A DNA stretch of 64,000 bases from Sphaerisporangium perillae. GTDB taxonomy: Bacteria; Actinomycetota; Actinomycetes; Streptosporangiales; Streptosporangiaceae. The DNA is taken from positions 88,349 to 152,348 of the forward strand of contig NZ_JALLPO010000026.1 in assembly GCF_023276435.1 (NCBI RefSeq). The letters are read 5' to 3'. The position numbers and the translations under genes are program-made. Positions 1-8,012 of this stretch are shown one piece after another. The notes beneath the pieces were generated by a model. The model ran no database searches, was not told the DNA's origin, and was given only the letters and a program-made list of their open reading frames with translations. Every line of letters begins with the position of its first letter. Within the stretch, counting starts at the first letter, position 1.

Positions 1-918
1 GGTAGTGGAGACCTATGGCGCCGGCTCGCCGGGATCGGCGTGCAGGGCATGGTGGTACCGGAGGAGTACGGCGGCGTCGGCGGCTCGCATGTCGAGCTGG
101 CGCTGGCCCTGGAGGAGATCGGCTACCACGGCGTCCCTGACCCGGTGCTGGAGACGGCGTTCGTCGCCGCCTCGACTCTCGCGCAGTGTGGTGACCAGAC
201 CGTACGTGACCGCTGGCTACCCGCGATCAACGCCGGAGAGGCCGTCGTCAGCCTCAGCCTCGACAAGCCCGCGCTCGTGGTGCACGGCGCCCAGGCCGAC
301 GCCGTGCTGGTGAGGCGTGGAACGCAGACGCACCTGCTACCCGCGGATCGTGCGGTGTGGCGGCCGGTCGCCACACAGGACCCGACCCGCCGCCTCGCGC
401 TTGGGGAGTTCCAGCTCGACGACTCGACGCTGCTCGCGGACGACGCAGCCGTCGCCGACCGCCTCACGACGGCGGCGCGGACGGCGTCGGCGGCGGTCCT
501 GGTCGGTGTCGCACGCCGGCTCGTCGACATGACCATCGGGTACGTGCTGTCGCGTGAGCAGTTCGGCCAGGTCATCGGCTCATTCCAGGCGCTCAAGCAC
601 CGGCTGGCCGACGCGGCCGTCCTCGTCGAGGCCGCACGGTCACTGACCTGGTATGCGGCCTACGCCTTCGGCCATGAACCGGCGGCGGCGAGGTGGGCGG
701 CGCGGGTGGCGAAAAGCGCCGCGAGCGATGCCGGTGCGACGGCGAGCGCCGCCGCGCTCCAACTGCACGGCGGGATCGGCTTCACCTGGGAGCACGACCT
801 GCATCTGTGGCTGAAACGAGGCCAGGCGCTGCAACACGCCTACGGGTCGGCCACCGATCACCGTGTGGCCGTGGGAGCCCGGATCCTTGACCGAGACGCG
901 CCGGCTCTCGCCGGTTGA
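1..918 (+). CDS. Acyl-CoA dehydrogenase, 5' end cut by window edge
   Basis: The reading frame is open to the first base, so only the C-terminal 305 residues are present; the family is usually about 380. It is predicted to be a flavin-dependent acyl-CoA dehydrogenase, introducing the alpha-beta double bond in a CoA ester. Family marks seen are VPEEYGGVGG near the start (middle-domain entry), SREQFGQVIGSFQALKHRLAD (helical-domain segment) and LQLHGGIGFTWEHDLHLW near the C-terminus. The catalytic glutamate cannot be assigned with confidence in such FadE-type proteins without alignment. It sits at the head of a + strand catabolic run; the downstream SDR starts 26 bases after its stop, so co-transcription is likely. 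The family call is firm; the substrate is unknown. Confidence 0.9.
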   Translation, partial: GSGDLWRRLAGIGVQGMVVPEEYGGVGGSHVELALALEEIGYHGVPDPVLETAFVAASTLAQCGDQTVRDRWLPAINAGEAVVSLSLDKPALVVHGAQADAVLVRRGTQTHLLPADRAVWRPVATQDPTRRLALGEFQLDDSTLLADDAAVADRLTTAARTASAAVLVGVARRLVDMTIGYVLSREQFGQVIGSFQALKHRLADAAVLVEAARSLTWYAAYAFGHEPAAARWAARVAKSAASDAGATASAAALQLHGGIGFTWEHDLHLWLKRGQALQHAYGSATDHRVAVGARILDRDAPALAG

Positions 919-944
919 TCAGAACAACAGGAGTGATGAACTTG

Positions 945-1814
945 ATGGCGGCAGACACGGCGGCGGGCACGGATCCGGCCGGAGCCGGTGGCAAGACCGT
1001 TTTGCCGGGTGCGGAGGACACCTTCGATGCCACCTCGATTGCCGCGTTCGCGAACAGGAACCCCTCCCGGGAACTGGACGGGCAGGTCGCCCTGGTCACC
1101 GGTGCGGCGCGGGGCATCGGCCTGGCGACCGTGGCCGTCCTGGCGTCGCGGGGCGCCCGGGTGGTGTTGACCGACCTGGACGCCGACGAGGCCGAGGCGG
1201 TCGCCGGGCGACTACGGGCCGATGGTGGTGATGTGACGGCTCGCCGGCTGGACGTACAGGACGAGGATGAGGTGCAGCAGGTGATCTCGTCGGTGCTCGA
1301 AGAGCTCGGCGGCATCCACGTGCTGGTCAACAACGCCGGCACGACGGGCCCGGCGCGCCCGGTCTGGGAAACGCCGACCCGATACTTCGAGACGATGCTC
1401 CGGGTGCACCTGCTGGGCACCTTCTTTTGCGTCCGGGCGGTCGTGCCCCCCATGAAGGACGCGGGTTACGGCCGGATCGTCAACGTCGCCAGCGTGGCGG
1501 GGAAGGAAGGTAACCCAGGCTCGGGCGCGTACTCGGCGGCCAAGGCCGGGGTCATCGGCTTGACCAAATCGCTCGGCAAGGAACTGGCGACAACGGGGGT
1601 CACCGTCAACGCCGTGACCCCCGGGGTCATCGACACCACGATGATCCGGCAGACGAGCCCGGACCACATCGAGCGGCTGATCTCGAAGATCCCGATGGGC
1701 CGCCGGGGACAGGCCTCCGAGGTGGCAGAGATGATCGCGTGGGCGGCGTCGCCTCGGTGCTCTTTCACCACGGGTGCGATCTTCGATGTCAGCGGCGGAA
1801 GGACCACCTACTGA
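945..1814 (+). CDS. SDR family NAD(P)-dependent oxidoreductase
   Basis: Classical short-chain dehydrogenase, probably alcohol to ketone oxidation or a 3-hydroxyacyl-CoA step. After an unusually long N-terminal extension of about 45 residues comes the cofactor motif TGAARGIG, then NNAG, and the active-site YSAAKAG with an upstream serine in the NVASVAG stretch. The C-terminus has the usual DVSGGRTTY ending. I chose ATG 945 because the AGGAG at 929-933 lies 11 bases upstream; ATG 936 is only 2 bases from it. The stop overlaps the next gene's ATG by one base (TGATG), which implies translational coupling to the acyl-CoA synthetase. Confidence 0.88.
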   Translation: MAADTAAGTDPAGAGGKTVLPGAEDTFDATSIAAFANRNPSRELDGQVALVTGAARGIGLATVAVLASRGARVVLTDLDADEAEAVAGRLRADGGDVTARRLDVQDEDEVQQVISSVLEELGGIHVLVNNAGTTGPARPVWETPTRYFETMLRVHLLGTFFCVRAVVPPMKDAGYGRIVNVASVAGKEGNPGSGAYSAAKAGVIGLTKSLGKELATTGVTVNAVTPGVIDTTMIRQTSPDHIERLISKIPMGRRGQASEVAEMIAWAASPRCSFTTGAIFDVSGGRTTY

Positions 1815-3979
1815 TGCGTCCGCTCACCGTCTTGACTCCGGCAGAGGTGGTATCCCGTCTCCTGCACGCCCGCAGCGTCGCGGTGGTGGGGGCGTCCGAC
1901 GACGGCAACAAAGCCTCCGGAAGGACCCTGCGCTATCTGCTGCGCTACGGCTACCGTGGTGCCATCTACCCCGTCAACCCGCGGCGCGAACGGGTCCAGG
2001 GCGTCCAGGCGTACGCGAGCCTCGCTGATCTGCCCGAGGCGCCCGAGCTCGCGGTGATCGTCCTCCCGGCGAGCGGAGTGCCCGAGGTGTTGCGCCAGTG
2101 CGGTGAGATCGGCACCCGTGTGGCGATCGTTTTCGCTTCCGGTTTCGCCGAAGTCGGCCCAGCCGGAGCACGGGCACAAGAAGAGCTCCTCGCCGTGGCG
2201 CGCGAGGCCGGCGTCCGGGTGCTCGGGCCGAACTGCGTGGGTGCCGTCGGCGCGTCCGCGGCTCTGACCGCGGCTTTCATGACCGGGCTGGACCAGGACC
2301 GCTTCGAGTTGAAGGACGACGGGGTCGCCTTCGTGACGCAGAGCGGAGCCATGGGGGCCTTCATCCTGAACATGGCGCAGTCCACCGGGCTCGGGCTCGG
2401 GCGGTTCTTCAGCACGGGCAATGAGGCGGACATCTCCCTGCCGGAGGTGATAGAAGGCCTGGTGGAGGACGACAGCACCCGGGTGATCCTCGGTTACGTG
2501 GAGGGCATCAGGCAGGCGTCCAGTTTCCGTGCCGCGCTGAAGCGCGCTCGTGACCGTCAGGTCCCCATCTGCCTCATGAAGGTCGGGCGGTCAGCGCGTG
2601 GAGCGACCGCAGCCCAGTCCCATACGGGTTCACTCGCCGGCCAGGATGTCGTGTACGACGGGTTGTTCGAGCAGTACGGGGTCTTCCGTGCCACCGACGT
2701 CGACCACCTGCTCGACCTTGGACGCATCCTCGCGTCCGGCCAACGGGCCTGCGGGCCCCGGGTCAGCATCGTCACGCTGTCTGGTGGCGCGGGGGTGCTC
2801 ATGACCGACGCCGCGGATGACTTCGGCCTGGAGGTCCCACGCTGGGACGACGAGTGGGCCGGTCGCATGGCCGCGGTGCTGCCCGCCTTCGCCTCTGTCC
2901 GCAACCCGATCGATACGACCGGCGTCATCGCCTCCGATCAGCAGGTGCTGCGCGACGCCATCGACGTCTGCGTGCAGCACCCGGGCACCGATGTGGTGAT
3001 GGTGATGCTCGGCAATATGGAGCGGGAGGAGGACGCGCTCTGCAGGATCCTGGTGGAGGCGGCGGCCACCAGCACAAAACCGATCGTCGTGGTCTGGGTC
3101 GGTGGCTCCGGGCGGCCGGTGGAGTCGCTGGCCGCGCATGGGATCGCCACCTTCCCTGAGCCGGTCCGCGCCGTACGGGCGGTGGCCGCACTCGTGCGGT
3201 GGAGCGCCCGGTCCGGTGGCGCTGCGCCGCAGTCCAGCAGTCTGGAGGGGACGGCAGAGATCTCGGCACATGGTGGCGCGGACGCCGGCGGAGTATCGGA
3301 CCTCAGGATCCTCGACGAGGTGGCCGCCAAGAAGCTGCTGCACGATCACGGGATCGCGACCGTGCCCGAGCAGGAGGCCCAGGATCCGGCCGAGGCGGTC
3401 GCCGCAGCGGGCCGCATCGGCTACCCGGTGGTCCTCAAGCTGTTGTCGGAGGAGGTCGCGCACAAATCCGATCACGGTCTGGTCAGGGTGGGCCTGCCCG
3501 ACCAGGAGTCCGTGCGCAGAGCAGCCGAGCAGATCCTCGGCATCGCCGACAGGATGGGGGTGGGGGACCGCCGGCTGGTCGTCCAGGCGCTTGTGCCGTC
3601 CAATACCGAGCTGATCCTAGGAATGCGGCGCGACCCGGTCTTCGGTCCGGTGGTGGCGCTGGGTATCGGGGGAGTCCTGACCGAGTTGGCCTCCGACGTC
3701 CAGGTGCGCGTCCCGCCGCTGACCGCCGCCGACGTGGAGTCCATGGTGGACGGGCTTCGATACCGGGCTGTGCTGGAGGGCGCCCGCGGCCGCACCCCGG
3801 TCGACCGGAAGGCGTTGACCGAGACCGTACTGCGGTTCGCCCAGCTGGTGACCGAGCAGGGGGCCCGCCTGGACTCACTGGAGATCAATCCCCTGCTGGT
3901 GGACGGTGACGGGCGACCGGTCGCGGTGGACGCTTTGGCAGTGTGCGGCGTCGAGGGGCGAGACTATGCTGAAGTATGA
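1814..3979 (+). CDS. Acetate/acyl-CoA synthetase (ADP-forming), fused alpha-beta
   Basis: A 721-residue protein of the acd/succinyl-CoA-ligase superfamily that makes or splits acyl-CoA with ADP/ATP. Domain order is a CoA-binding Rossmann domain (residues ~8-130, with SVAVVGAS and GPNCVGAVG), a succinyl-CoA-ligase-like flavodoxin fold (~150-440) holding the probable phospho-histidine in QSHTGSLAG, and an ATP-grasp domain (~490-715, with GYPVVLKLLSEEVAHKSD and the end SLEINPLLV). Length and order match the single-chain form common in actinobacterial catabolic clusters. It is coupled to the preceding SDR by a one-base overlap. It probably activates the free acid produced by the pathway; the acyl substrate cannot be read from sequence. 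Confidence 0.9.
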   Translation: MRPLTVLTPAEVVSRLLHARSVAVVGASDDGNKASGRTLRYLLRYGYRGAIYPVNPRRERVQGVQAYASLADLPEAPELAVIVLPASGVPEVLRQCGEIGTRVAIVFASGFAEVGPAGARAQEELLAVAREAGVRVLGPNCVGAVGASAALTAAFMTGLDQDRFELKDDGVAFVTQSGAMGAFILNMAQSTGLGLGRFFSTGNEADISLPEVIEGLVEDDSTRVILGYVEGIRQASSFRAALKRARDRQVPICLMKVGRSARGATAAQSHTGSLAGQDVVYDGLFEQYGVFRATDVDHLLDLGRILASGQRACGPRVSIVTLSGGAGVLMTDAADDFGLEVPRWDDEWAGRMAAVLPAFASVRNPIDTTGVIASDQQVLRDAIDVCVQHPGTDVVMVMLGNMEREEDALCRILVEAAATSTKPIVVVWVGGSGRPVESLAAHGIATFPEPVRAVRAVAALVRWSARSGGAAPQSSSLEGTAEISAHGGADAGGVSDLRILDEVAAKKLLHDHGIATVPEQEAQDPAEAVAAAGRIGYPVVLKLLSEEVAHKSDHGLVRVGLPDQESVRRAAEQILGIADRMGVGDRRLVVQALVPSNTELILGMRRDPVFGPVVALGIGGVLTELASDVQVRVPPLTAADVESMVDGLRYRAVLEGARGRTPVDRKALTETVLRFAQLVTEQGARLDSLEINPLLVDGDGRPVAVDALAVCGVEGRDYAEV

Positions 3980-4413
3980 TCTGGATCACCGATGCTTGAG
4001 CGGGCTTCGGAACGATCTGATGAGCCGCATCGTGCCGGTGCGTGGCGTGCGGGAGCTCGGAGCACTCTCACCGGCGAACTGCTCGGGCGGCACACCTGGT
4101 CGTCGACGTCGGAGCGGTGGCGCACCCTGGAGCCGGCGTGCCCGGTGCATATCCCGCGCGTGCGTACCGCCGCGAACTCCTCGGACGGCGCCCCGCCGGG
4201 GTGAGCCCCCGGCTACCGGTCGGGGGGCTCGGTGACTCGCAGATCTCACGGCACCGTGTTCGTCGCCGCTGGAAGCCCAAGGGCCTCGCATGCGAGACCG
4301 TCGATGCCAACGAAGGTAGGTTTGTGGGCCGAGTTGCCGAAGGGCTTCTACCCCTCACAGCACGTGCGAAAGATGCGGCACCTTGTGCGCCGATCCCGAC
4401 AGGTGGAGTAGTT
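3980..4413 (+). other. Intergenic region before the GntR gene
   Basis: No convincing gene is seen in these 434 bases. An open frame continues upstream of the GntR start (from 4042) but lacks homology and a ribosome binding site. The region probably carries the GntR promoter; no clear -35/-10 pair could be picked by eye. Confidence 0.5.
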
Positions 4414-5136
4414 GTGGCAGTGAGCAGGCGCCTCCCGAAGGCTTCTGACCTAGTGGTAAGCGCTGTGAGCCAACGCATTCTGACCGAGCGGTTGCCCGTG
4501 GGCCACCGGCTTCCCTCAGAAACGGAACTCATGGAGGAGTACGGTCTGGGCCGCGTTACGGTGCGGGAAGCCCTGCGTCTGCTGGAGCGTGATGGGCTGA
4601 TCGAGATCAAGCGGGGGCCCGGCGGTGGCATCTACGTCCGGCACCCGGACATCACCCAGGTCAGCGAGGCGATCTCCTTGCTGTTCAGCGTGCAGCAGGT
4701 GACGCTGCGGGAGTTCCTGGCGTTTCGGCAGATGGTGGAGCCTGGTGCGGCGGCGCTGGCTGCGGTGCATGCCACCGATGAGCAGCGAGAGGCGATTTTG
4801 CAGGCCGCGGAGGCGGACCAGCCCGAGTTCGGTCCGGTGGTCGACCTGCACGTCCTGATCGGAGAATCCACCGGAAACGGTGTGCTGAGGCTGGTTCTGC
4901 AGGCTCTGCACAGTCCCATGGCGGCGCATTTCCGCAGCGACAAGATTCATGAGCATCATCGGACGGAGACGATGAAGGCGCACCGGAAGATCGCCGAGGT
5001 CATCGCTTCTCGGGACGCCGCGGGTGCTGAGCGTGCGATGAAGCGGCACCTGGATGCCTACGCCCGATACTTGGAGGAGGTGGGCCTGATCGACGAGCCG
5101 ATCGTGCCGCAGCCGAGGTGGCAGATGGTGCGATGA
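4414..5136 (+). CDS. GntR/FadR-subfamily transcriptional regulator
   Basis: A 240-residue regulator with an N-terminal winged helix (residues ~10-80; LPSETELMEEYGLGRVTVREALRLLE is the recognition core, seen here in sections) and a C-terminal all-helical FCD ligand domain (~95-230). The FCD helices contain D and H positions such as DLHVLIG and EHHRTETMKAHRKIAEVI, typical of the metal and ligand pocket. Start GTG 4414 is preceded by GGAG at 4404-4407 with 6-base spacing; longer versions of the frame have no such site. It lies between acyl-CoA metabolism genes and a Liv-type importer, so it probably controls this cluster in response to a carboxylic acid or CoA ester. The ligand is an inference. 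Confidence 0.88.
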   Translation: MAVSRRLPKASDLVVSAVSQRILTERLPVGHRLPSETELMEEYGLGRVTVREALRLLERDGLIEIKRGPGGGIYVRHPDITQVSEAISLLFSVQQVTLREFLAFRQMVEPGAAALAAVHATDEQREAILQAAEADQPEFGPVVDLHVLIGESTGNGVLRLVLQALHSPMAAHFRSDKIHEHHRTETMKAHRKIAEVIASRDAAGAERAMKRHLDAYARYLEEVGLIDEPIVPQPRWQMVR

Positions 5137-5170
5137 CGGCTCCGGCCGAGGGAGCCACCACGCATTGACA

Positions 5171-5202
5171 CCGAGGTCCGGGCGAACCAGGCCCGACCTC
5201 GG
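5171..5202 (+). terminator. Hairpin after GntR gene
   Basis: CCGAGGTCCGGGC pairs with GCCCGACCTCGG across a short loop: a 12-bp stem with a single bulged C, 34 bases after the GntR stop. There is no T-tract, as is common for actinomycete terminators. Confidence 0.6.
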
Positions 5203-5626
5203 CACCCAGGCAGGTTGGCACGCGCCCGGCGCCGGCTCCTCAGCACACGCCTCGTCGGTCCCCTTCGCGGTGCCGTGCCCCTGATACGTCCACCCGGTGC
5301 ACCGGGCATGGCGATTTCTTTCCGCGCATCTGATCCTCTGTGAGACCTCTGCGGGATCCGGCGTCCCGCGCCTGCGCCGCCGGTTCGCATTGATCACGAC
5401 ATGTCCCTCATCGTCTGTCGAATGCGGCCTCGTCCTGCGCCCGGCCGGTGGCGTCATCGGCGTGCGCGGCGCGACCCGAGAGGCCCAGTGGATGCCTCGA
5501 CGCGTCGCCCACGTCGGCCGGCCGATCTCGAAAGCCTGATCGGGCCGTCTGGCACCGCTGGTGGCATGGCCGGTTCAGCTCACGTGACCCCACTTCCAGG
5601 GACGAGCTCACAGTCAATTAAATGGC

Positions 5627-5646
5627 AAGGATAGTAATCCTTGACA
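5627..5646 (+). promoter_or_regulatory. Palindromic operator overlapping a -35 box
   Basis: A perfect 16-base palindrome, AAGGATAGTAATCCTT (5627-5642), runs directly into TTGACA (5641-5646). The surrounding 30 bases are unusually AT-rich for this genome. A repressor bound here would occlude the -35 of the importer operon. The matching -10 (around 5664) is weak by eye. The GntR regulator just upstream is the obvious candidate, but this is inference. Confidence 0.5.
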
Positions 5647-5869
5647 AGAAACCGTGCATGCGTCACAGTCGCAGGAGCTTGGAGAACGGGCCGCGTATCC
5701 GTTACCCCGCTACACAGCAACGGCTCGACCGGAGCCCCCTGTTCTGCGCCTCTGAAACCGCTACGAGCTCATCGGTCGCGCGGACCCAAGGCACCTCCTA
5801 GGAGCGCGCGTCGGCACACAAGTCGTTCGCCCCCGACGGACATCGGAACAAAGAGAAAGTCGGACCCCC

Positions 5870-7096
5870 ATGACGAGGAACTCAGGTTTTCGCGCCCTGC
5901 TCGGGATCGCAGTGATGGCCCTGATCGGCGCTACAACCGGATGCGGTGGCGACACCGGCGGCGCGACGACCACTGGGCCGATCAAGGTGGGTGTGCCGCT
6001 GGCGCTGACCGGACCCGCCGCGACCGTAGCCTCCTGGGCGCGCATGGGCGTGGAGATGTCGGCTGCTGAGATCAACGACGCCGGAGGCATCAACGGCCGC
6101 AAGGTCGAACTGATCTTTGAAGACACCGCGCTCGACCCCACCAAAGCGGTGACCGCCATCAACCGCCTGATCAACCAGGAGAAGGTCGAACTGATCGTCG
6201 GGCCCATGACGAGCGATGAATCGCTGGCCACGCTTCCCACGACGACCAAGGCCAAGATCCCTTCCATCAACGGTTCCGGCAGCGCGATCACGCCCCAAGT
6301 GGCGCCCTACAGCTTCGCGATGCTCATGAACGCAGAGCACCAGGCGCAGAAGATGGTCGAGGTGGCGCTCGACAAGTACGGCGCCACGTCGGTCGCCACG
6401 CTGAACTACAGCGGCACGCAGGGCAAGATCGGCGGCGCTGCGTTCATCAAGACGCTGCAGTCCCACAGCATGAAGCCGACGGCGACCCAGGAATTCAAGT
6501 TCCCGGTGACGGACCTGACCCCGCAGCTGCTCACCCTGAAGAAGAGCAACCCCCAGGTTCTGCTCAGCTTCAACAACACCGGAGACGACACCGGCCGGCT
6601 GGTTCTCGGTCTGCGCCAGCTCAATTGGAACGTGCCCGTGATCGGCAGCTACGCCACCACGTTCGCGACGCAGACCAAGGGAGTCGCCGGTCCCGACGCC
6701 TTCGCCAACCTGAAGTCCGTGACGTGGTCGGCGTTCAGTGCCTGCGACAAGGCGCAGATCCGCCCGCAGGCGACAGATTTCATCAAGCGTGCGCAGGCGC
6801 GCTTCGACGCCACCCGCCTGAAGGACGCCTCCTACGACTACATGGCGGTGTACCGCGACGCCCTGTTCATCCTGAAGGCGGGCGTTGAGGCGACCAAGAG
6901 CACCGACGGGCCGAAGGTCGCCGACTGGATTGAGACCAAGGGCGCAGAGGCCCTGAAGTCGCTTCCCGTCGTGCACCAGGGCTACGCCATGAGCAAGACG
7001 AACCACTTCCTCATGGACACCAGCTCGCTCGCCCTGGTGGACGCGGGGGAGGAGATCGCGCCGGGCATCTTCCGCCGGCTGGACTGCGACAAATGA
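5870..7096 (+). CDS. ABC transporter substrate-binding lipoprotein (Liv/Peripla_BP_6 type)
   Basis: A 408-residue extracytoplasmic binding protein. The N-terminus has a charged start, a hydrophobic core and a lipobox ending GATTGC, so Cys about residue 25 would be lipidated and anchored outside the membrane. The mature part opens with IKVGVPLALTGPAA, followed by NDAGGINGRKVELIFEDTALDPTKA, typical of branched-chain amino-acid-type type I periplasmic binding folds. The permeases and ATPases follow in the same direction with short gaps, giving a complete importer. In such catabolic contexts these binding proteins often take aromatic or alicyclic acids rather than leucine; the ligand here is unknown. 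Confidence 0.9.
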   Translation: MTRNSGFRALLGIAVMALIGATTGCGGDTGGATTTGPIKVGVPLALTGPAATVASWARMGVEMSAAEINDAGGINGRKVELIFEDTALDPTKAVTAINRLINQEKVELIVGPMTSDESLATLPTTTKAKIPSINGSGSAITPQVAPYSFAMLMNAEHQAQKMVEVALDKYGATSVATLNYSGTQGKIGGAAFIKTLQSHSMKPTATQEFKFPVTDLTPQLLTLKKSNPQVLLSFNNTGDDTGRLVLGLRQLNWNVPVIGSYATTFATQTKGVAGPDAFANLKSVTWSAFSACDKAQIRPQATDFIKRAQARFDATRLKDASYDYMAVYRDALFILKAGVEATKSTDGPKVADWIETKGAEALKSLPVVHQGYAMSKTNHFLMDTSSLALVDAGEEIAPGIFRRLDCDK

Positions 7097-7126
7097 TCGG
7101 CCGGTCGCTGAGTCGGAAGGTTCGTC

Positions 7127-8011
7127 ATGGATGAAGCTGTGATCATCCTCATCCGGGGTATCGGATCCGGTGCCGTTTACACGCTCGTCGCCATGAGCCT
7201 GAACGTCATCTACAACGCGACCGGTGTCCTGAACTTCGCCCAGGGGCAGCTCCTGGTGGTGGCCGGGGTGTTCACCTATCTCTGGTACCCCGACTCCAGC
7301 GGCACCGGGAGCCTGCCGTGGATCGCCGTACTGCTGGCCGTCACCCTGGTCGTGACGCTGGTGGCGGCGCTGCAGGGGTGGCTGACCCTGCTACCGATGC
7401 GGTCCGGCTCGGACCAGCACTCCTGGATCGTCACCACGATCGCCGCGTCGATCGTGATCGGGGCAGTGATGATCTTCGTGATCGGGCCCCGTACCCTGGC
7501 GCTGAAGAACCCGTTCGGATTCTTCCCGCTCGCCGGCACCCAGGTGCCGTACGTGTACCTCGCCATCAGCGTGCTGGCAGTGGTGGTACACCTCGCCCTC
7601 CGCTGGTTCCAGCGTCGTTATCTGGTCGGGCTGGCGTTGAACGCCCTGTCCCAGGACCTGGACGCCGCCAGGACCGCCGGAATCTCCACGCTGCCCCTGC
7701 AGGTTCTCAGTTTCGCGATCGCCGGCGCCATCCTGGGCCTGACCGGCTATCTCGGCGGTCACGTGATCGGGGTCGCGGAGAGCAACGCCCTGCATTACGT
7801 CATCTTCGGCTTCATCGTCGCGGTCGTGGGCGGCCTCGGCAACAATACCGGCGCCCTGGTCGCCGGCCCGGTGTTCGGCGTACTGCTGATGTTGGTCTCC
7901 TTCCAGCTCGGCGGCAGTGCCGAGATCCCCTTGGCGCTCGCTGTGATCGTCATCGTCCTGATGCTCCGGCCTGAGGGCATCTTCGGCCGGCTCCACGCAA
8001 GGCGGGTCTGA
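7127..8011 (+). CDS. livH: Branched-chain-type ABC transporter permease LivH
   Basis: A 294-residue inner-membrane permease of the BPD_transp_2 family with about eight hydrophobic segments. Diagnostic stretches are GAVYTLVAMSLNVIYNATGVLNFAQGQ near the N-terminus and the cytoplasmic coupling segment around ALSQDLDAARTAGI. It starts at ATG 7127 with GGAAGG upstream. It lies 30 bases after the binding protein and one base before the fused LivM-LivG gene, so the four transporter genes form one operon. Confidence 0.9.
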   Translation: MDEAVIILIRGIGSGAVYTLVAMSLNVIYNATGVLNFAQGQLLVVAGVFTYLWYPDSSGTGSLPWIAVLLAVTLVVTLVAALQGWLTLLPMRSGSDQHSWIVTTIAASIVIGAVMIFVIGPRTLALKNPFGFFPLAGTQVPYVYLAISVLAVVVHLALRWFQRRYLVGLALNALSQDLDAARTAGISTLPLQVLSFAIAGAILGLTGYLGGHVIGVAESNALHYVIFGFIVAVVGGLGNNTGALVAGPVFGVLLMLVSFQLGGSAEIPLALAVIVIVLMLRPEGIFGRLHARRV

Positions 8012-8012
8012 G

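Larger units (their letters stand above)
5137..5869 (+). other. 733-base intergenic region upstream of the Liv importer
   Basis: No protein-coding gene is supported here. It contains a terminator-like hairpin just after the GntR gene (5171-5202) and a perfect 16-base palindrome overlapping a TTGACA box (5627-5646). The 5' UTR to the binding-protein gene would be about 200 bases if that promoter is used. Confidence 0.55.
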
